Below are positions 11,319 to 22,274 of a DNA stretch of 64,000 bases, one piece after another. The position numbers and the translations under genes are program-made. The notes below the pieces were generated by a model. That model did no database searches. It was given only the letters and a program-made list of their open reading frames with translations, and had not been told where the DNA came from. Where the stretch lies: assembly GCA_036346255.1 (NCBI GenBank), contig JAYEVH010000144.1, forward strand, positions 1 to 64,000, written 5' to 3'. Within the stretch, counting starts at the first letter, position 1. Every line of letters starts with the position of its first letter. The DNA comes from Ampelocalamus luodianensis. Its lineage: Eukaryota > Streptophyta > Magnoliopsida > Poales > Poaceae.

Positions 11319-13486
11319 TGTTGATGATATGCCTTAGAGGCAATCATAGAGATGATTGTGTCACATTTATGTTTATAAGTTATTGAATAAATATTATTAT
11401 GTTCCTTGAATAAATTATTGGTTATAAAGATTAACAAGTATGTGACTTGTTGGTGAAGCTCTTTAACTTATATGATATCGTTCTAAATGGTATCCCCGGT
11501 CAGATGTCACTAGTTGGAACACTAGTGACTCTACGACCAGCACATGCATTGATTGATGACCATGTTTCACCGGTCATGGATATAGGGATATAAATCAATA
11601 ATGTGAACACATGTTAGAGAACATGGGGTTGGATAGACCCACCTTGAGATACTATTGAGATTGTTATGATTCTATGTGTTATTAGTTGGTCTCAAGCAAT
11701 GATGATGTATAATCCTTAGACCTGAGATCAGCATGGTTCCCTACATGTGTAATAGCACTCTTATGGGTTGCCAAACGCTACTCATGATTGGGTAGTTATA
11801 AAAGTAGCTGGTATGCTATGAAACATGCGGAGGATGTGATCGGTCGGATATGGATTTGCCCTCCTAACATAACGGGAGAGATATCTCTGGGCCCCTCAAA
11901 GTGGTCGAAGTGCCCCTCCATGGATGACACAAGATCTCACCTAGAGTTCAAACCAGATATCGTGAGGCAAAAGGAGAATACACGAGTAGGTCGCTTAGTC
12001 CGATCAGTTACAGACTGGTCGTATGGAGATACGAGCTGGTCGTAGACTGCTCGAATGTAATCACAGAGTGGCCGAAACCTGGTCGTAAGGAGTTACGAAC
12101 TAGTCGAGACTAAATATGAACTGGTCGTATACAACATCGATTAGTCGATTTAGTATTAATTGGTCGTAAGGAGTTACGAGCTTGTTGTACCTAAATACGG
12201 ATTGGTCGTAAGTGATGAGGACCTGGTCGTAGATCATATTGCATCAAGGTTCATCCGATATAATTTGTGTGTATTCGAGAATCGTTATGTCCTGCTAGGG
12301 ACCGCTACGACTCGTGGTCGGAAAAGGGTTTCGAGACAACCGACACGCATAAACCTAACGGTCACACACTTAACGGATTGAACAAACCGCATTAATACGA
12401 TTCGGCCAAACATGTTCGGATAGCACTATATTAGGAGATGCTTGAGGCTATTGGGGACATGCGATACACGTGAGTTATTCCACCGAAACCCTAGCCGCCA
12501 TCTTCCCGAGAGCCCTATCGACAATCAAGACGCCGATCTTACGTAAAAGAAAAGGAGAAGATGACGGGAAATCTAGGTAATAATGGCACCGCTTCTTTAT
12601 TAGTATGAACTAGGGTTTACGGGGATGACTCGACTAGATGGTGAACTACTCGCTTACACCGAGAACACTACTTGTTATCTTACAATGCCGGACTTAAAAC
12701 ACGAATCTAAGGTCTATGCTTCACCGATGCCTATCTCCCTTTGTCTGGCCCATGCTCTATCTTTAAATAGCCCTTGAAGAGGTGGCAAGCACTTCTCAAG
12801 AAGACGCTCGATGAAGCGCCGCGATCGGTCGGAGTTGGATGACGGTTGATGGAGAGTCAACCGCATGGTGGTTGTTCATCAATGTTTTAGGATAAGAAAC
12901 GCCGGTGGTATGGAATATGCACATGTTCCATTCATCACACGAGAGAATATACCGAATCGGCCCAAATATCGCTCATACCTTTTACGAGCGCCTCCGGTCG
13001 AGCTTGGCAGTGCCTTCGTCCGACTAGGTACCCATCGGTAACCTCCGGAATCTCTACGACCACGGGGTCGTGCACTCGTGGTTACGACCATGAAGACGTA
13101 TGGTCCGTTATGTATTAAAAATAAAACATTGACGCTTTAATCCTCGCCAAGCCCCATCGTGCGATTTGGTGCTAGCACACCGACATTCGGTTGTTCCTTC
13201 CTAGACGATGGATATCGAGAGGCGCCATCGCGCTGTCGCTGCGCTTGAGGATGACCCACGATCTTCACAAGGAACTTTAGAGGTTGCTGGAGGAGACGAT
13301 CGATTCGCGAGGGCGCTGGACGATCGACTACGACCACTACATCGACGTGCTCTTCGTTAGACCAGCCGCTCGACTTTTCTTCACCACATGCACTACCGGT
13401 GATAACGATATGTGATCATCTACTTGCTTGGTATCCTGGTTTACGTGGTAGAAATTTTTGAATTATTGCTATCGTAGCCTACCCCA
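11319..13486 (+). repeat. 3' LTR of the Copia complex (chimeric, contains an insertion)
   Basis: It starts TGTTGATGATATGCC and ends ...CCCCA before a second primer site. From about 12070 onward it matches the LTR fragment at 3648-4182, not the 5' LTR. Its last 300 bases again resemble the end of the 5' LTR (ACGTGGTAGAAATTTTTGAA). It contains about 645 bp (12513-13157) absent from the fragment. It therefore looks like a recombinant of two subfamilies rather than a copy of the 5' LTR. Confidence 0.7.
12513..13157. other. About 645-bp insertion of unknown nature inside the 3' LTR
   Basis: The flanks GAGAGCC and CGATTTGGTGCTAGCACACC join directly in the copy at 4115-4160, so this segment is extra. 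It has no recognised protein, no clear TG...CA ends and no certain target duplication. It includes a 70-codon minus-strand frame (12879-13091) without recognisable motifs. Confidence 0.55.
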
Positions 13487-13487
13487 G

Positions 13488-13508
13488 TGGTATCAGAGCC
13501 ATCCTGCA
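13488..13508 (+). other. Second Met-tRNA primer site plus start of a Copia leader
   Basis: TGGTATCAGAGC followed by CATCCTGCATA repeats what follows the 5' LTR at 6030-6052. A 3' LTR should not be followed by this, so the LTR at 11319-13486 ends as a 5' LTR of another, otherwise lost, element. Homology stops at 13508, where Gypsy G1 sequence begins within a few bases. Confidence 0.85.
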
Positions 13509-13516
13509 TAATATCC

Positions 13517-13824
13517 AAGGCGATTCGGCCTAAGACAATTTCGAGATTTTAATTTAATTTTTCTTTTAGAAATTACAAGAAATACAAATAGCAACTAGAA
13601 AATAGCAAATGCACTCGAAAAAATTCTAGAAAATTCTAGAAAATATAGCCAAGCACATAGAACCCAAATAAAATAGTTTTGACAATTGTTGATGTTGAAA
13701 TTAACCATGTTAAATGGTTTTGATATTAAAAGTCCATATTAAGCTTGATAAAATTAAAATAAAATCTCTTGGGTGAATTTTCCACTACTTAAAAGATTTT
13801 AAAGCTCAAAAATTGGGATGTACA
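13517..13824 (-). repeat. Truncated 3' LTR of Gypsy element G1
   Basis: It is homologous to the G2 LTR end at 33235-33514 and to the solo LTR end at 44500-44969. In the element's own sense it starts TGTACATCCC (TGTAACATCCC in G2). Only about 310 bp remain; the rest was lost at the junction with the Copia complex. Confidence 0.75.
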
Positions 13825-13826
13825 AA

Positions 13827-13843
13827 CCACCCCTTAAAGGAAT
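13827..13843 (-). other. G1 polypurine tract
   Basis: On the minus strand the bases next to the LTR read ATTCCTTTAAGGGGTG. The same tract occurs at the equivalent place in G2 (33517-33535) and, in related form, in G3 (54358-54374). Confidence 0.75.
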
Positions 13844-13899
13844 CTCGACCCTAGGATTTAGGCTAGCTAGAGAAAAAGCTAGGAAACTCAGCTTTCAGC

Positions 13900-14520
13900 T
13901 TTTCTTCATGCTACTACGTTGCTTCTCCCTCTGAGTGATTACTCCACTGAATTTTACAAAAATGAACGGTCTTACTTCTGGGACGATGCTCTGTGACATC
14001 CAAAATTTTGACTGGCTGCTCCTTGTAAGTGAGATCTTCTTTTAACTCGATTGAATCCAAGGGAGCTTGTTCTGTCGGTACATGGAGACACTTCTTCAAC
14101 TGAAAGACATGAAATACATCACGCACTCCTGCTAGCGACTGCAGCAATTCATGCTGATAAGCAACTTCTCCTCAACGACTCACAATTTTGAACGGACTAA
14201 TATACCGCGGCAAGCTTCCTTTGGCATGAAACCATTTGACACCTCCGAGCTGGTAACTCAAAGATAAACAAAATCCTCGCCTCAAAGCCGAGGTCACGAT
14301 AACGACATCCGCATAGCTCTTCCGCTCGATTGAGCTATCTTTAATCTTTCTCTGATCATGGACACTTGCTCTTCTACCTCTTGAATAATATCTAGTCTCA
14401 ATACCAAATGTTCAGGTATTTCTGACCAATTCAAAGGGGTTATGCATGCACGACCATACAAAAGCTTCGAATGAGTTCTGTGGTGGGTTGCGAAAGTTTT
14501 GAGCAACTGGACGAAGTGCT
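13900..14520 (-). pseudogene. pol: G1 integrase C-terminus with chromodomain remnant
   Basis: Minus-strand fragments read RTHSKLLYGRACITPLNWSE, then RDVFHVFQLKKCLHVP and QPVKILDVTEHRPRSKTV with KIQWSNHSEGEAT. These are the GPY/F-type module and chromodomain of Tekay-clade chromoviruses, and they are colinear with the intact-looking end of G3. Several frameshifts separate the pieces. Upstream, where the integrase core, RNase H and reverse transcriptase should be, the sequence passes straight into gag, so most of pol is deleted. Confidence 0.8.
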
Positions 14521-14529
14521 TAAGTGGGT

Positions 14530-15420
14530 GTAGGTGTCCTGAATGAGTTCTATGGCGGGAAATGAGTGAACTGTTGAGGGACTATTCTCGCTTTCTGCTA
14601 CGGCTAATGACTCCCTTGTTGAGCCATTCTACGCTTGAGGTTGTCCTCCAACTCCTTAAGCTTATCCTCAAGAACTAAAGCTTTATTGATCACCCTCAAA
14701 GTCTAGAAAAGTATGGGCAATCGACCGACTTGTGGTCCAAAGTTGTTTAGTCCTTTCGAAAATAAGTTTAACGAGCCTTGTCGATGGCGACATCTTCCGC
14801 AGATAGCGGCAAGTCGAGAGAATTTGTTGAGGTAGTCTGTCACACGACATGCTTCCTTACTTGAGTGCACAGAATTCATCTTTCTTTAGATCTATAATTC
14901 CTTCTAGCACATGGTATCGCGTAAAAGTCAGAGAAAACTCTTCCTGTGTGATATTCTCGTGGCATTTCATGTACAAAAGTTTTCCCACCATTCGCAAGCA
15001 ATACCTCCATCCGATGGGTCACGAGAACCTTCTCATGGTCATTGCATTGGGTGATCAACAGCTTTCTCAATGACGCGAGCCAATCATCGGCTTTTACTAG
15101 TGAAACATTCCTAGAGAACATCTACTGACGGGTTCTCATAAACTCGGGAGCTTGGATGGTCCATGGTGACCATGAGTAGTCAAAAGATTATTGTTGTGGT
15201 TGTTGTTCGATTGTTATTCATATTTTGTATCCGTTCATCATGGTGTACATCATTTGCATCCGAGCAGCCATGAAAGCTTCAAAGTTTTGTAGGTCGATCG
15301 GGGGTGCCTCGGGTGGAACTGCTCCTCTAGGGGTCTATTCATTCCTTCTGAACCATTAGCTCCAGAACCACTAGCAGCAACATGATGAGTCTGAACCATC
15401 TGGCAAAGCTCTATGGGTTA
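14530..15420 (-). pseudogene. gag: G1 gag, broken
   Basis: A minus-strand frame at 15121-14876 contains KADDWLASLRKLLITQCNDH, matching the G3 Gag block DADDWLRAIGKKLDIAQCTD. Around 14830-14780 a VTDYLNKFSRLA motif in another frame matches the G3 EYLHRFNQLARYAP region. Stops and frame changes are frequent. The zinc knuckle and protease are missing because the deletion joins gag to integrase near 14520-14540. Confidence 0.75.
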
Positions 15421-15689
15421 GATAAGGTAGCAAGCACAAGATAAGTTGAGAACTAAGTGGGGGTAGGTTAAACCCAACAAACACAGCACAACAAACTCAA
15501 CTGAAATACTTATATTAATTAAAGGTCTTAGTATGACGGCAACAAATGCCTAAGGGCTTTAATAATTCATACTGCACACAAGAAATAAGAGCTAACCTAG
15601 CACACAATCTATCACCTAAAGGGCGACTCTCCTAACTTTAAACTGATGCAGCTCAACACACTAAACCTCAACTGACTAAACTTAAACCT

Positions 15690-16420
15690 TAGCGAACTTA
15701 GTCGCTGAGGTAACCTCCAAAACCACAATGGTGCTCCCACGTGCTGTAGACCTGGAAGTGAGCTGGCATCCTTGCAAACCGTCCCGTGCCCTGAACTGGT
15801 GCAACAGGAACAGGTGTCCCTCGTGTAGGCACAACCGGCTCCTCCGGCTCTACTAGATCTTCCTCCTCTTCAGGGTCTTCTTCTGGCTCTTCCCCGTGCT
15901 CGTGCTGGCCGTACAATGCTTCTTCTAGTACTATGATCCTTTCCTCTACCATCTGCGGTGTCTCGTGGACACACTCCAACTCTGTGGCAGCCATCTCCAA
16001 GGATTCCTCCTAAGCAATGACGAACTAGGCAAGGTGCACCACTATAGCTGTGTTCTCCATCCAGTAGACTGATAGAGAGCGGGAAGGTTTACACTGCAGA
16101 TGGGGATGGTAAAGAAGATGATCTTGTAGCTCACGTGCATAGATGTTGCAGATCCTCAAGATAGCAAGGCGCAAAGACTCCTGGACTCCCTCGGTCCACA
16201 TGATCCTTCGGACTGAGATGTTTAGGGGTTGGCTTGCTTTGGTGTTCCTCCTGGTGTAGATAGTCAAACGACAGATCATTCTGTGGCTTTGGCCATTCGC
16301 TACCCAGTTGGTGCCACAGTACATCAGTCGATCAAAGCCTCCGAGCACTTGTAAAAGCTTTCATAACTCGCGACAAGTCCTCCTTGCGCTCACCATAGTT
16401 ATGAAGATGAGGCATCTGTC
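15690..16420 (-). pseudogene. G1 extra ORF upstream of gag (aORF), broken
   Basis: Two minus-strand frames (16348-16025 and 16000-15698) lie between the primer site and gag, at the same place as the G3 ORF at 49085-49669. The second is acidic, with a run GEEPEEDPEEEEDLVEPEEP preceded by a coiled-coil-like stretch. I recognise no enzyme domain. The position suggests an element-encoded accessory protein. Stops and frameshifts make it non-functional here. Confidence 0.6.
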
Positions 16421-16609
16421 ACACAGCACTGCAAAGCAAGAACCACATTAAAACAATGGGTGAGGAGAAATTTTAGCAATAGTTGACTCAAGAGAGATAC
16501 AAGAGAAGTTAAGAAATTCATTAATATTGCAAGTTAATTTTGTTTTAGAAAATAGTTTGGACACCCTAAAGACGGCCAATCTAACTAAGGTCAAGACCTA
16601 CACAAAGAT

Positions 16610-16621
16610 GGCTCGATACCA
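16610..16621 (-). other. G1 primer-binding site, one base lost
   Basis: The plus strand reads GGCTCGATACCA, the complement of the Met-tRNA primer site TGGTATCAGAGCC with one base deleted. A four-base spacer separates it from the LTR, as in G3. It marks the 5' end of the G1 interior. Confidence 0.75.
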
Positions 16622-16625
16622 CCTC

Positions 16626-18040
16626 CGTCGGACCGAAAAATGCACTGGACCTTTGTGTATCCTCGCATTAGTCTAGGATCACGCTAATGCACACAAAGTG
16701 TTAACATAGATGAATATCGATCCACATAAGACAAATAATAGAATAAACGACTAATTTGAATAGAAAATAACTGGTTTTGACCTTATGGTCGAGTTTACAC
16801 TTATTAAGCCTCGCAGGCTAACAAAGAATTAACGCAAAGAACGAAACAAAATAAACTTCACGAACCCATCGATTCGCCACAGCAAAATGATCGATCAAGA
16901 CCTAACGATCAAGACCATCATAGAACTCTTCCTCAAAGCGCAATGACTCCTCTACTTCTATTGAATGATTGTAGCAAGTATGAGTACACAACCGCACTCG
17001 CAAGTTGTACACAACCGCACTCGCAAGTTGTACCATAGAATACAATTGATAGATGATGGCTTGTTCGAAAGGAAATAGCTTATGTGGTTCTTTTGTAAAA
17101 GAAATATTTGCAATTTGAATGCAAATAATAAATTGAAATGTAACTTAACACAAATAAACAATAATAATTTATGAATTATTTTCACAAAGACACAAAGCCT
17201 AATCAATTTATTTCACACACCATATGACTTAAGTCACACGTTTTTCCTCCCTAAATGTTTTATGAAAACCACCTCGTGTGAAATCCTCGAGCATGTCCAT
17301 GACCACAGACACGGCTATTCGAATAGATTGTTTAACACTCAAAGAGGTTGTACACTTTTCCTACACGATATAACCAGTAGCAAGCACTAGTCATAACAAA
17401 ATATTTGAAGTTTCATCTCAAACATTAACACTCGATGTGCTTTCCCATCGCCCAACCCAAACATAGTGCTTTGGCACGACACACACCGTTGGACGTTGAA
17501 GCAAACAACCGTCCTGCGATGTGACTTTTAGAACACCCACACCTCCACCCATTACTAACCTATCACTTGAGTAGTCAATGCCAAGAATCCACAACTCACT
17601 AAGTTAGGCATGTTCCATACTGTATGTGGTCGACAAGAAGCTCTCGGTTCAATAACACACAAAGTTAAGTCCTTAATTGACCAAGGCAAGCCTTTCAATT
17701 TCTAACTATGCCACGAAGATTACCATTCCCAACCATAAAGCTCCACCACATCACATAGTTTTCATCACTTGTCTCGTCTAAATCTTTACCACCCGGTTGG
17801 TTAAGTGCAACACATGTCATCAACGAGTAATAGCACACAAGACATAGTTTTGCACAAAGTTTCATATTCACTTAGTCATATTTATATTTGCAATTCATAT
17901 GAAATGATGACTCGTAGCATGGCTAAGCAAACTACTCGATCTAACCAACCCACGCTAGTGCTACGATAATACCAACTAAATAATCAACCAATCTAGGTGA
18001 CAAAATATCATGACAAAATATCTAGGATTTTCATTCAAAA
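16626..18040 (-). repeat. G1 5' LTR, truncated
   Basis: It starts CGTCGGACCG (TG mutated to CG) and aligns with the G2 LTR from about 27935 and with the solo LTR at 41970. Shared landmarks include GACCTTATGGTCGAGTTTAC and the ACGGCTATTCGAATAG block. Homology fades at about 18010-18040, so the distal half is missing. A perfect 23-bp tandem duplication lies at 16986-17031. Confidence 0.75.
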
Positions 18041-18390
18041 CTTTAAAAAAATCACATCAAATGACGCTTAGTCGTCCTCGTGCCCGCACATGATCAGAGA
18101 AGGTTCGGCTCCTAGGGGCATGATGCAGCTTATTTGTGCCCCGTGATGTGGTATGTCCGCCCCTGTGGGCATGGTGGAGGCATATCCGCCCCTAGGGGCA
18201 CGGTGGAGGTAAGTCCGGCCCATGGGGCACGAACTAGGGTACGTGGAGCGCCCACGCGCCCACAAAGGCTATTTTCGGTTTTGATTGAGCGAGGGGGCTA
18301 AATTTGCAATCGCACGCCAACAAGTGCAAAAGAGCCAAAAACTCGTGGGATGCCCTCCACACCCCATGTGATTTTCCCGCGCCTCACCTC
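18041..18390. other. GC-rich unassigned segment with degenerate 30-bp repeats
   Basis: This lies between the G1 LTR remnant and the solo LTR. Units containing TCCGCCCCTRKGGGCAYGGTGGAG recur about every 30 bp between roughly 18100 and 18232, several with a CCCCTAGGGG palindrome. No gene is recognised. If the solo LTR is removed, this sequence continues at 21834 into the 3' flank of the FAX gene. Confidence 0.5.
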
Positions 18391-19971
18391 TATAACACTT
18401 TGGCCCAACATTGATTTTAACATCAATTAACAATAAGTTCCAAGAAACAATTCAATATTAAAACCCATCCATAGATCATAATAACACATGAATAACGCCA
18501 CGATAAGTACAATTATTTAAACTCTAGATAGCATAGAACAATAATAGTCTAAGAATTAAGTAAAACCAATCAAATAGAATCTCTTGGATGAATAAACAAG
18601 TTCCAATTAATCATCTAGAATTATTCAATGTCTTTCATGTCATAAAAAATATTCCATGAAATATAGTAAAGATTTCTCATGACAAATGAATCAAGTGTTG
18701 AGTGTATACAATTGTTCCAAGTGCACTATCCCTTCCCAAGTGAAATGCGATCAACGGTCACCTAAAATAATAGTAGAGCAAGAGTGAGTCAACGACTCAG
18801 CTAGCACAATTATAAAACAATAAATAATGATTTATCAACCATAATCAACATCATCATTAACATTATCCTTTTATTTCTCTTTTTGCTCATAGTCAAATAT
18901 CATATATACTTTTCATTTAATGTGTTGCAACTCTATACCATATGTCCACATACATTTTTCTTCTCTTCGCTTATACCAGTATATCATGAGTGAACACCCG
19001 CGACAGTGTTCACTCTCAAGCCTGTTCTCAAAAGGATCAAAGGCCTCCTCCACTCCTGTGGAGCCCCCCAACCAAAGTAGGATTTTATATAAAGCACTCC
19101 GGACTAGTCATATATCTTTCTTACAGTCTGGGCTCATGTACTCTTATCATGATGAATATATACAACATCTTTAATTATTCATCAACATAATTCATCATCT
19201 TTACCTCCATGTTATTACCACATCATATCATCAATAATAACAATCTATATTCATTAACAAGATGTGTAAATAAGCAATGTAATGGAATAAACAGTATAAT
19301 GGCAATGAATAATAAAGAAGATATCGATCAAACCATCGATCACCGTTCTACTATGCACTTGCCTCTTTATCCCCTTGAAGTTTGATAGCGAGATGACGGT
19401 GACGGTAAGGCACTAGAGGTCATACTCCCTGAATAAACAATTCAAAACCTACTCAAAAACATATTACCACAACACCAAATCATTACGCTAATTGCCCTTG
19501 CATGTCTACGCAAAAATGACACAACTAACTCAATTTACTGGACGCATTACTCATTGTCCTAGTAGTAAAATACTCTAACTTACTCATCCGAACCCCAAAT
19601 CCAACAATCTAATGCTTTACGGAATCCTCATGAAATTGCCTACAACTTCCTAGTTATAACAAATTCTGAATCCATCATTTACTTTCATGTTCCGTCCCCA
19701 AGACTGCTCTAACATCCAGATAGACTACTTCACAATTTCGCTTTTTTTCTAAAACTTGAAAAGTTATGAACAATACCAGTTCTAGAATCTACTCAAAATT
19801 ATATAGCTTATTCAAGTTATCACCAAAATTTAATTCATTCATTTACTAGGTGTAAATAACTCATCTTTACATCCGCCAACCAGATTCGCTTTCGACAACG
19901 ACTTTGCCGATGCCATAACTTTTCACTCACAACTCCAAATCTAGTGTTCTAGACCTTCTTAGAAAGATAAC

Positions 19972-19976
<5 letters not shown>

Positions 19977-20041
<65 letters not shown>
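19977..20041. repeat. (TA)n microsatellite
   Basis: An uninterrupted TA tract of about 32 units lies next to the first palindromic unit, possibly at its insertion point. Confidence 0.98.
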
Positions 20042-20043
<2 letters not shown>

Positions 20044-20045
20044 CC

Positions 20046-21160
20046 TTTACTTCTGGAGTATGAGTATGTATTTCCACTTCCAATATACCACTTAAACACA
20101 TATATTATATTTCTTTATCATTTTCAGATACTTAAATACAAATTATAAGATACTCCAATGTGATTTGATTGAAATTTTTTTATTAGAGCCATTTGTTTTT
20201 TGCTATATACCCTTTTTCATACATAAAAGAAGTATATACACAAAATTTGCTATAAAAGTGGAATTTAATGAAATTTTTCATGAAACTCAGTTTGGGGTAT
20301 CTTATAATTATTATTGGAGTATGCTCAAATAGATAAAGAGGTATCATCATACGATTTAAAGTGGTATATGAGAGGTGAGAGTACGTACTCCTAGAAGTAT
20401 CATACCATTTTCGCCCGTTTTGTACTCCCGGGAGTACATACTCCCACTTCGAATATACCACTTAAACGAACATATTATACTTCTTTATCATTTTCAATAT
20501 ACCTAAATATCAATTATAAGATACTCCAATGCGACTTCATTGAAAAATTTTCAATGGAGTCCTTTGTTTTTGTTATATACCTTTTTTCATACATAAAAGA
20601 AGTATACACACAATTTTGCTATAAAAGGTGGACTTTAACGAATTTTTTCGTAAAACTCACTTTGGAGTATCTTATAATCATTATTGAAGTATATTCAGAT
20701 AGATAAAGAGGTATCATCATACGATTTAAGTGGTATATGAGAAGTGAGAGCACGACTCGTGAGTACCATACCATTTTCCTGCTTGCACTCCCATGAGTAC
20801 CATACCATTTATGTACTCCCACTTCGAATATACCACTTAAACAAATATATTATACTTCTTTATCACTTTCAGTATATTTAAATACCAATTATAATATACT
20901 CCAACGCGATTTGATTGAAAAAAATTCATTGGAACTCTTTATTTTTGCTATATACCCTTTTTCATATATAAAAAGAAGTATGTACACAAATACTGTAATA
21001 AAAGGTGAACTTTAATGAATTTTTTTCATGGAACTCACTTTGGGGTATCTTATAATCATTATTGGAGTATACTCAAATAGATAAAGAGGTATCATCATAC
21101 GATTTAAGTGATATATGAGAGGCGGAGTACGTGACTCTGTGAATACCATACCATTTTCCT
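20046..21160. repeat. Three tandem copies of a ~370-bp palindromic (foldback) unit
   Basis: The landmark ACTTCSAATATACCACTTAAAC recurs at 20076, 20446 and 20821 (periods 370 and 375). Each unit is itself an imperfect inverted repeat. Its left arm (ATATACCACTTAAAC ... ATAAGATACTCCAA) is mirrored on its right arm (TTGGGGTATCTTAT ... GATTTAAGTGGTATAT), giving arms of about 140 bp around a loop of about 80 bp. Units are joined by short palindromes such as GTACTCCCGGGAGTAC. This suggests a MITE or foldback element multimer; no protein is encoded. Confidence 0.85.
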
Positions 21161-21828
21161 ATATATATTAATTAGGACAAACTTTGAATCCGACCATAAA
21201 TACCCTAATTTCTCAAGGTAACTCGCGTAACTAAGGCATATTAAAAACTACTCTTCCTATTAACCAAACGATCTACAGATTTAACAGCGACTAAACTAAG
21301 GCCATCTAAAGGTTTTAGATCATTACTATTAAAGAACACAATGACGATCATGAAATCTCACGTAGCCCTTCTCTTCTTCCCTTATTTCGTTCGTCTCCGT
21401 CTCCTCCTCCTTTCCTTCTCTTTGGTCGCACGGAAGATCCAGCGGCAATGCACACGCAACAGCAGCCTTCTTTATTTTTTTTCTTCTCTCTCTTTCTTTC
21501 TTGTTGTGGCAATCTAGCCGCACAGCACACATGCACAGCAGGCACGACAGCCAAGAAGAGCACATGCATGCATGCGCGCAGGAGGCAAAGCAGCACGCTG
21601 AGGCGGCTGGTGGCGCAAGGCAGAAGCAAGGGCGGCTGGGCAGGGGCGGCAGGGAGGATTGGCGGCTAGGGCTTGGGGAGGTAGCCTCTCCCCTCCTTTT
21701 ATGCAGAGCACATGGGTCTCCCTCGCCGAGTTCGACTCGGACTCGATGGGGCCATGGCCGACCCACTCCCTTTCTTATTTCTCTATTTAACCCTCCTATT
21801 AAACCCAACTATTAAACGGGGTATTGCA

Positions 21829-22274
21829 CCCTCGCGAGGGAAATAGGAAATGCTGATTGCAGTTGCTGCGCGTATCTCTCTCCATAGTTGCGCCAATGCG
21901 TCCGGTGATTTGCTGCTCATCGGACATCCGGGTGCTAGCTGTTCCCAACAAACCATATATTGTCATAAAAATAACATTTTGGAGCACCTCGGATGCACAC
22001 ACTATCCAATCAATATCTTCCTAGGATCAGAAAGACTGAATTTTATTCACGTATAGCAACAATGTTCAGGAACAAGAGTTCATGTAGAACCAGGGCAAAT
22101 CTTATCTGCTTTGGGCCTTCCATTAAGTAACAGAGATACCCAAATGAACTAAGCTAGAATACAACTTACTAATACCAGTGTTGTTTAATGGAAAGAAAGA
22201 AATCACATTTCTATCATCAGTACAATTACTAGAACGAAGTTTCGGCGGCAAAAGGACAAAAAAAAAAACTCAAC
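21829..22274 (-). other. 3' flank and 3' untranslated region of the FAX gene
   Basis: There is no conserved coding sequence. On the minus strand an AATAAA signal lies at 22039-22034, about 235 bases after the stop codon, so the transcript probably ends near 22010-22020. The first bases after 21833 are the flank of the solo LTR insertion. Confidence 0.5.

Larger units (their letters stand above)
4183..13486 (+). mobile_element. BARE-1/Angela-like Copia LTR retrotransposon, degenerate
   Basis: The LTR start TGTTGGAATTATGCCCTAG and the initiator-Met primer site are hallmarks of the BARE-1/RIRE1/Angela lineage. Order on the plus strand is 5' LTR, primer site, 1.4-kb leader, gag, protease, integrase, reverse transcriptase, RNase H, polypurine tract, 3' LTR, which is the Copia arrangement (integrase before reverse transcriptase). 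The coding part is broken by many stops and frameshifts. The two LTRs differ greatly in length and internal sequence, so they are not a normal pair. No target-site duplication is recognisable: GTGTG precedes the 5' LTR, while the 3' LTR is followed by a second primer site. Confidence 0.88.
18391..21828 (-). mobile_element. Solo LTR of family E, with nested repeats
   Basis: Its complement aligns with the E-family LTRs at 28817, 36749 and 58493. The block near 18753-18800 is the complement of ACTCATTCTTGCTCTATTAT and the following GTGATCGTTGATGA. Ends are TATAACAC and ...GGGGTATTGCA. The flanking 5-mers ACCTC (18386-18390) and CCCTC (21829-21833) differ at one base and look like a target duplication. 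Removing about 1.2 kb of simple repeat and palindromic units leaves roughly 2.3 kb, the size of the other copies. No internal domain remains. Confidence 0.8.

Noticed and set aside
16986..17031. Direct repeat considered as CRISPR-like or an attachment site
   Set aside because: It is a simple two-copy 23-bp tandem duplication without spacers, inside a plant LTR.
21329..21815. 159-codon minus frame and 104-codon plus frame
   Set aside because: Inside the GC-rich transcribed part of a solo family-E LTR; no recognisable protein.
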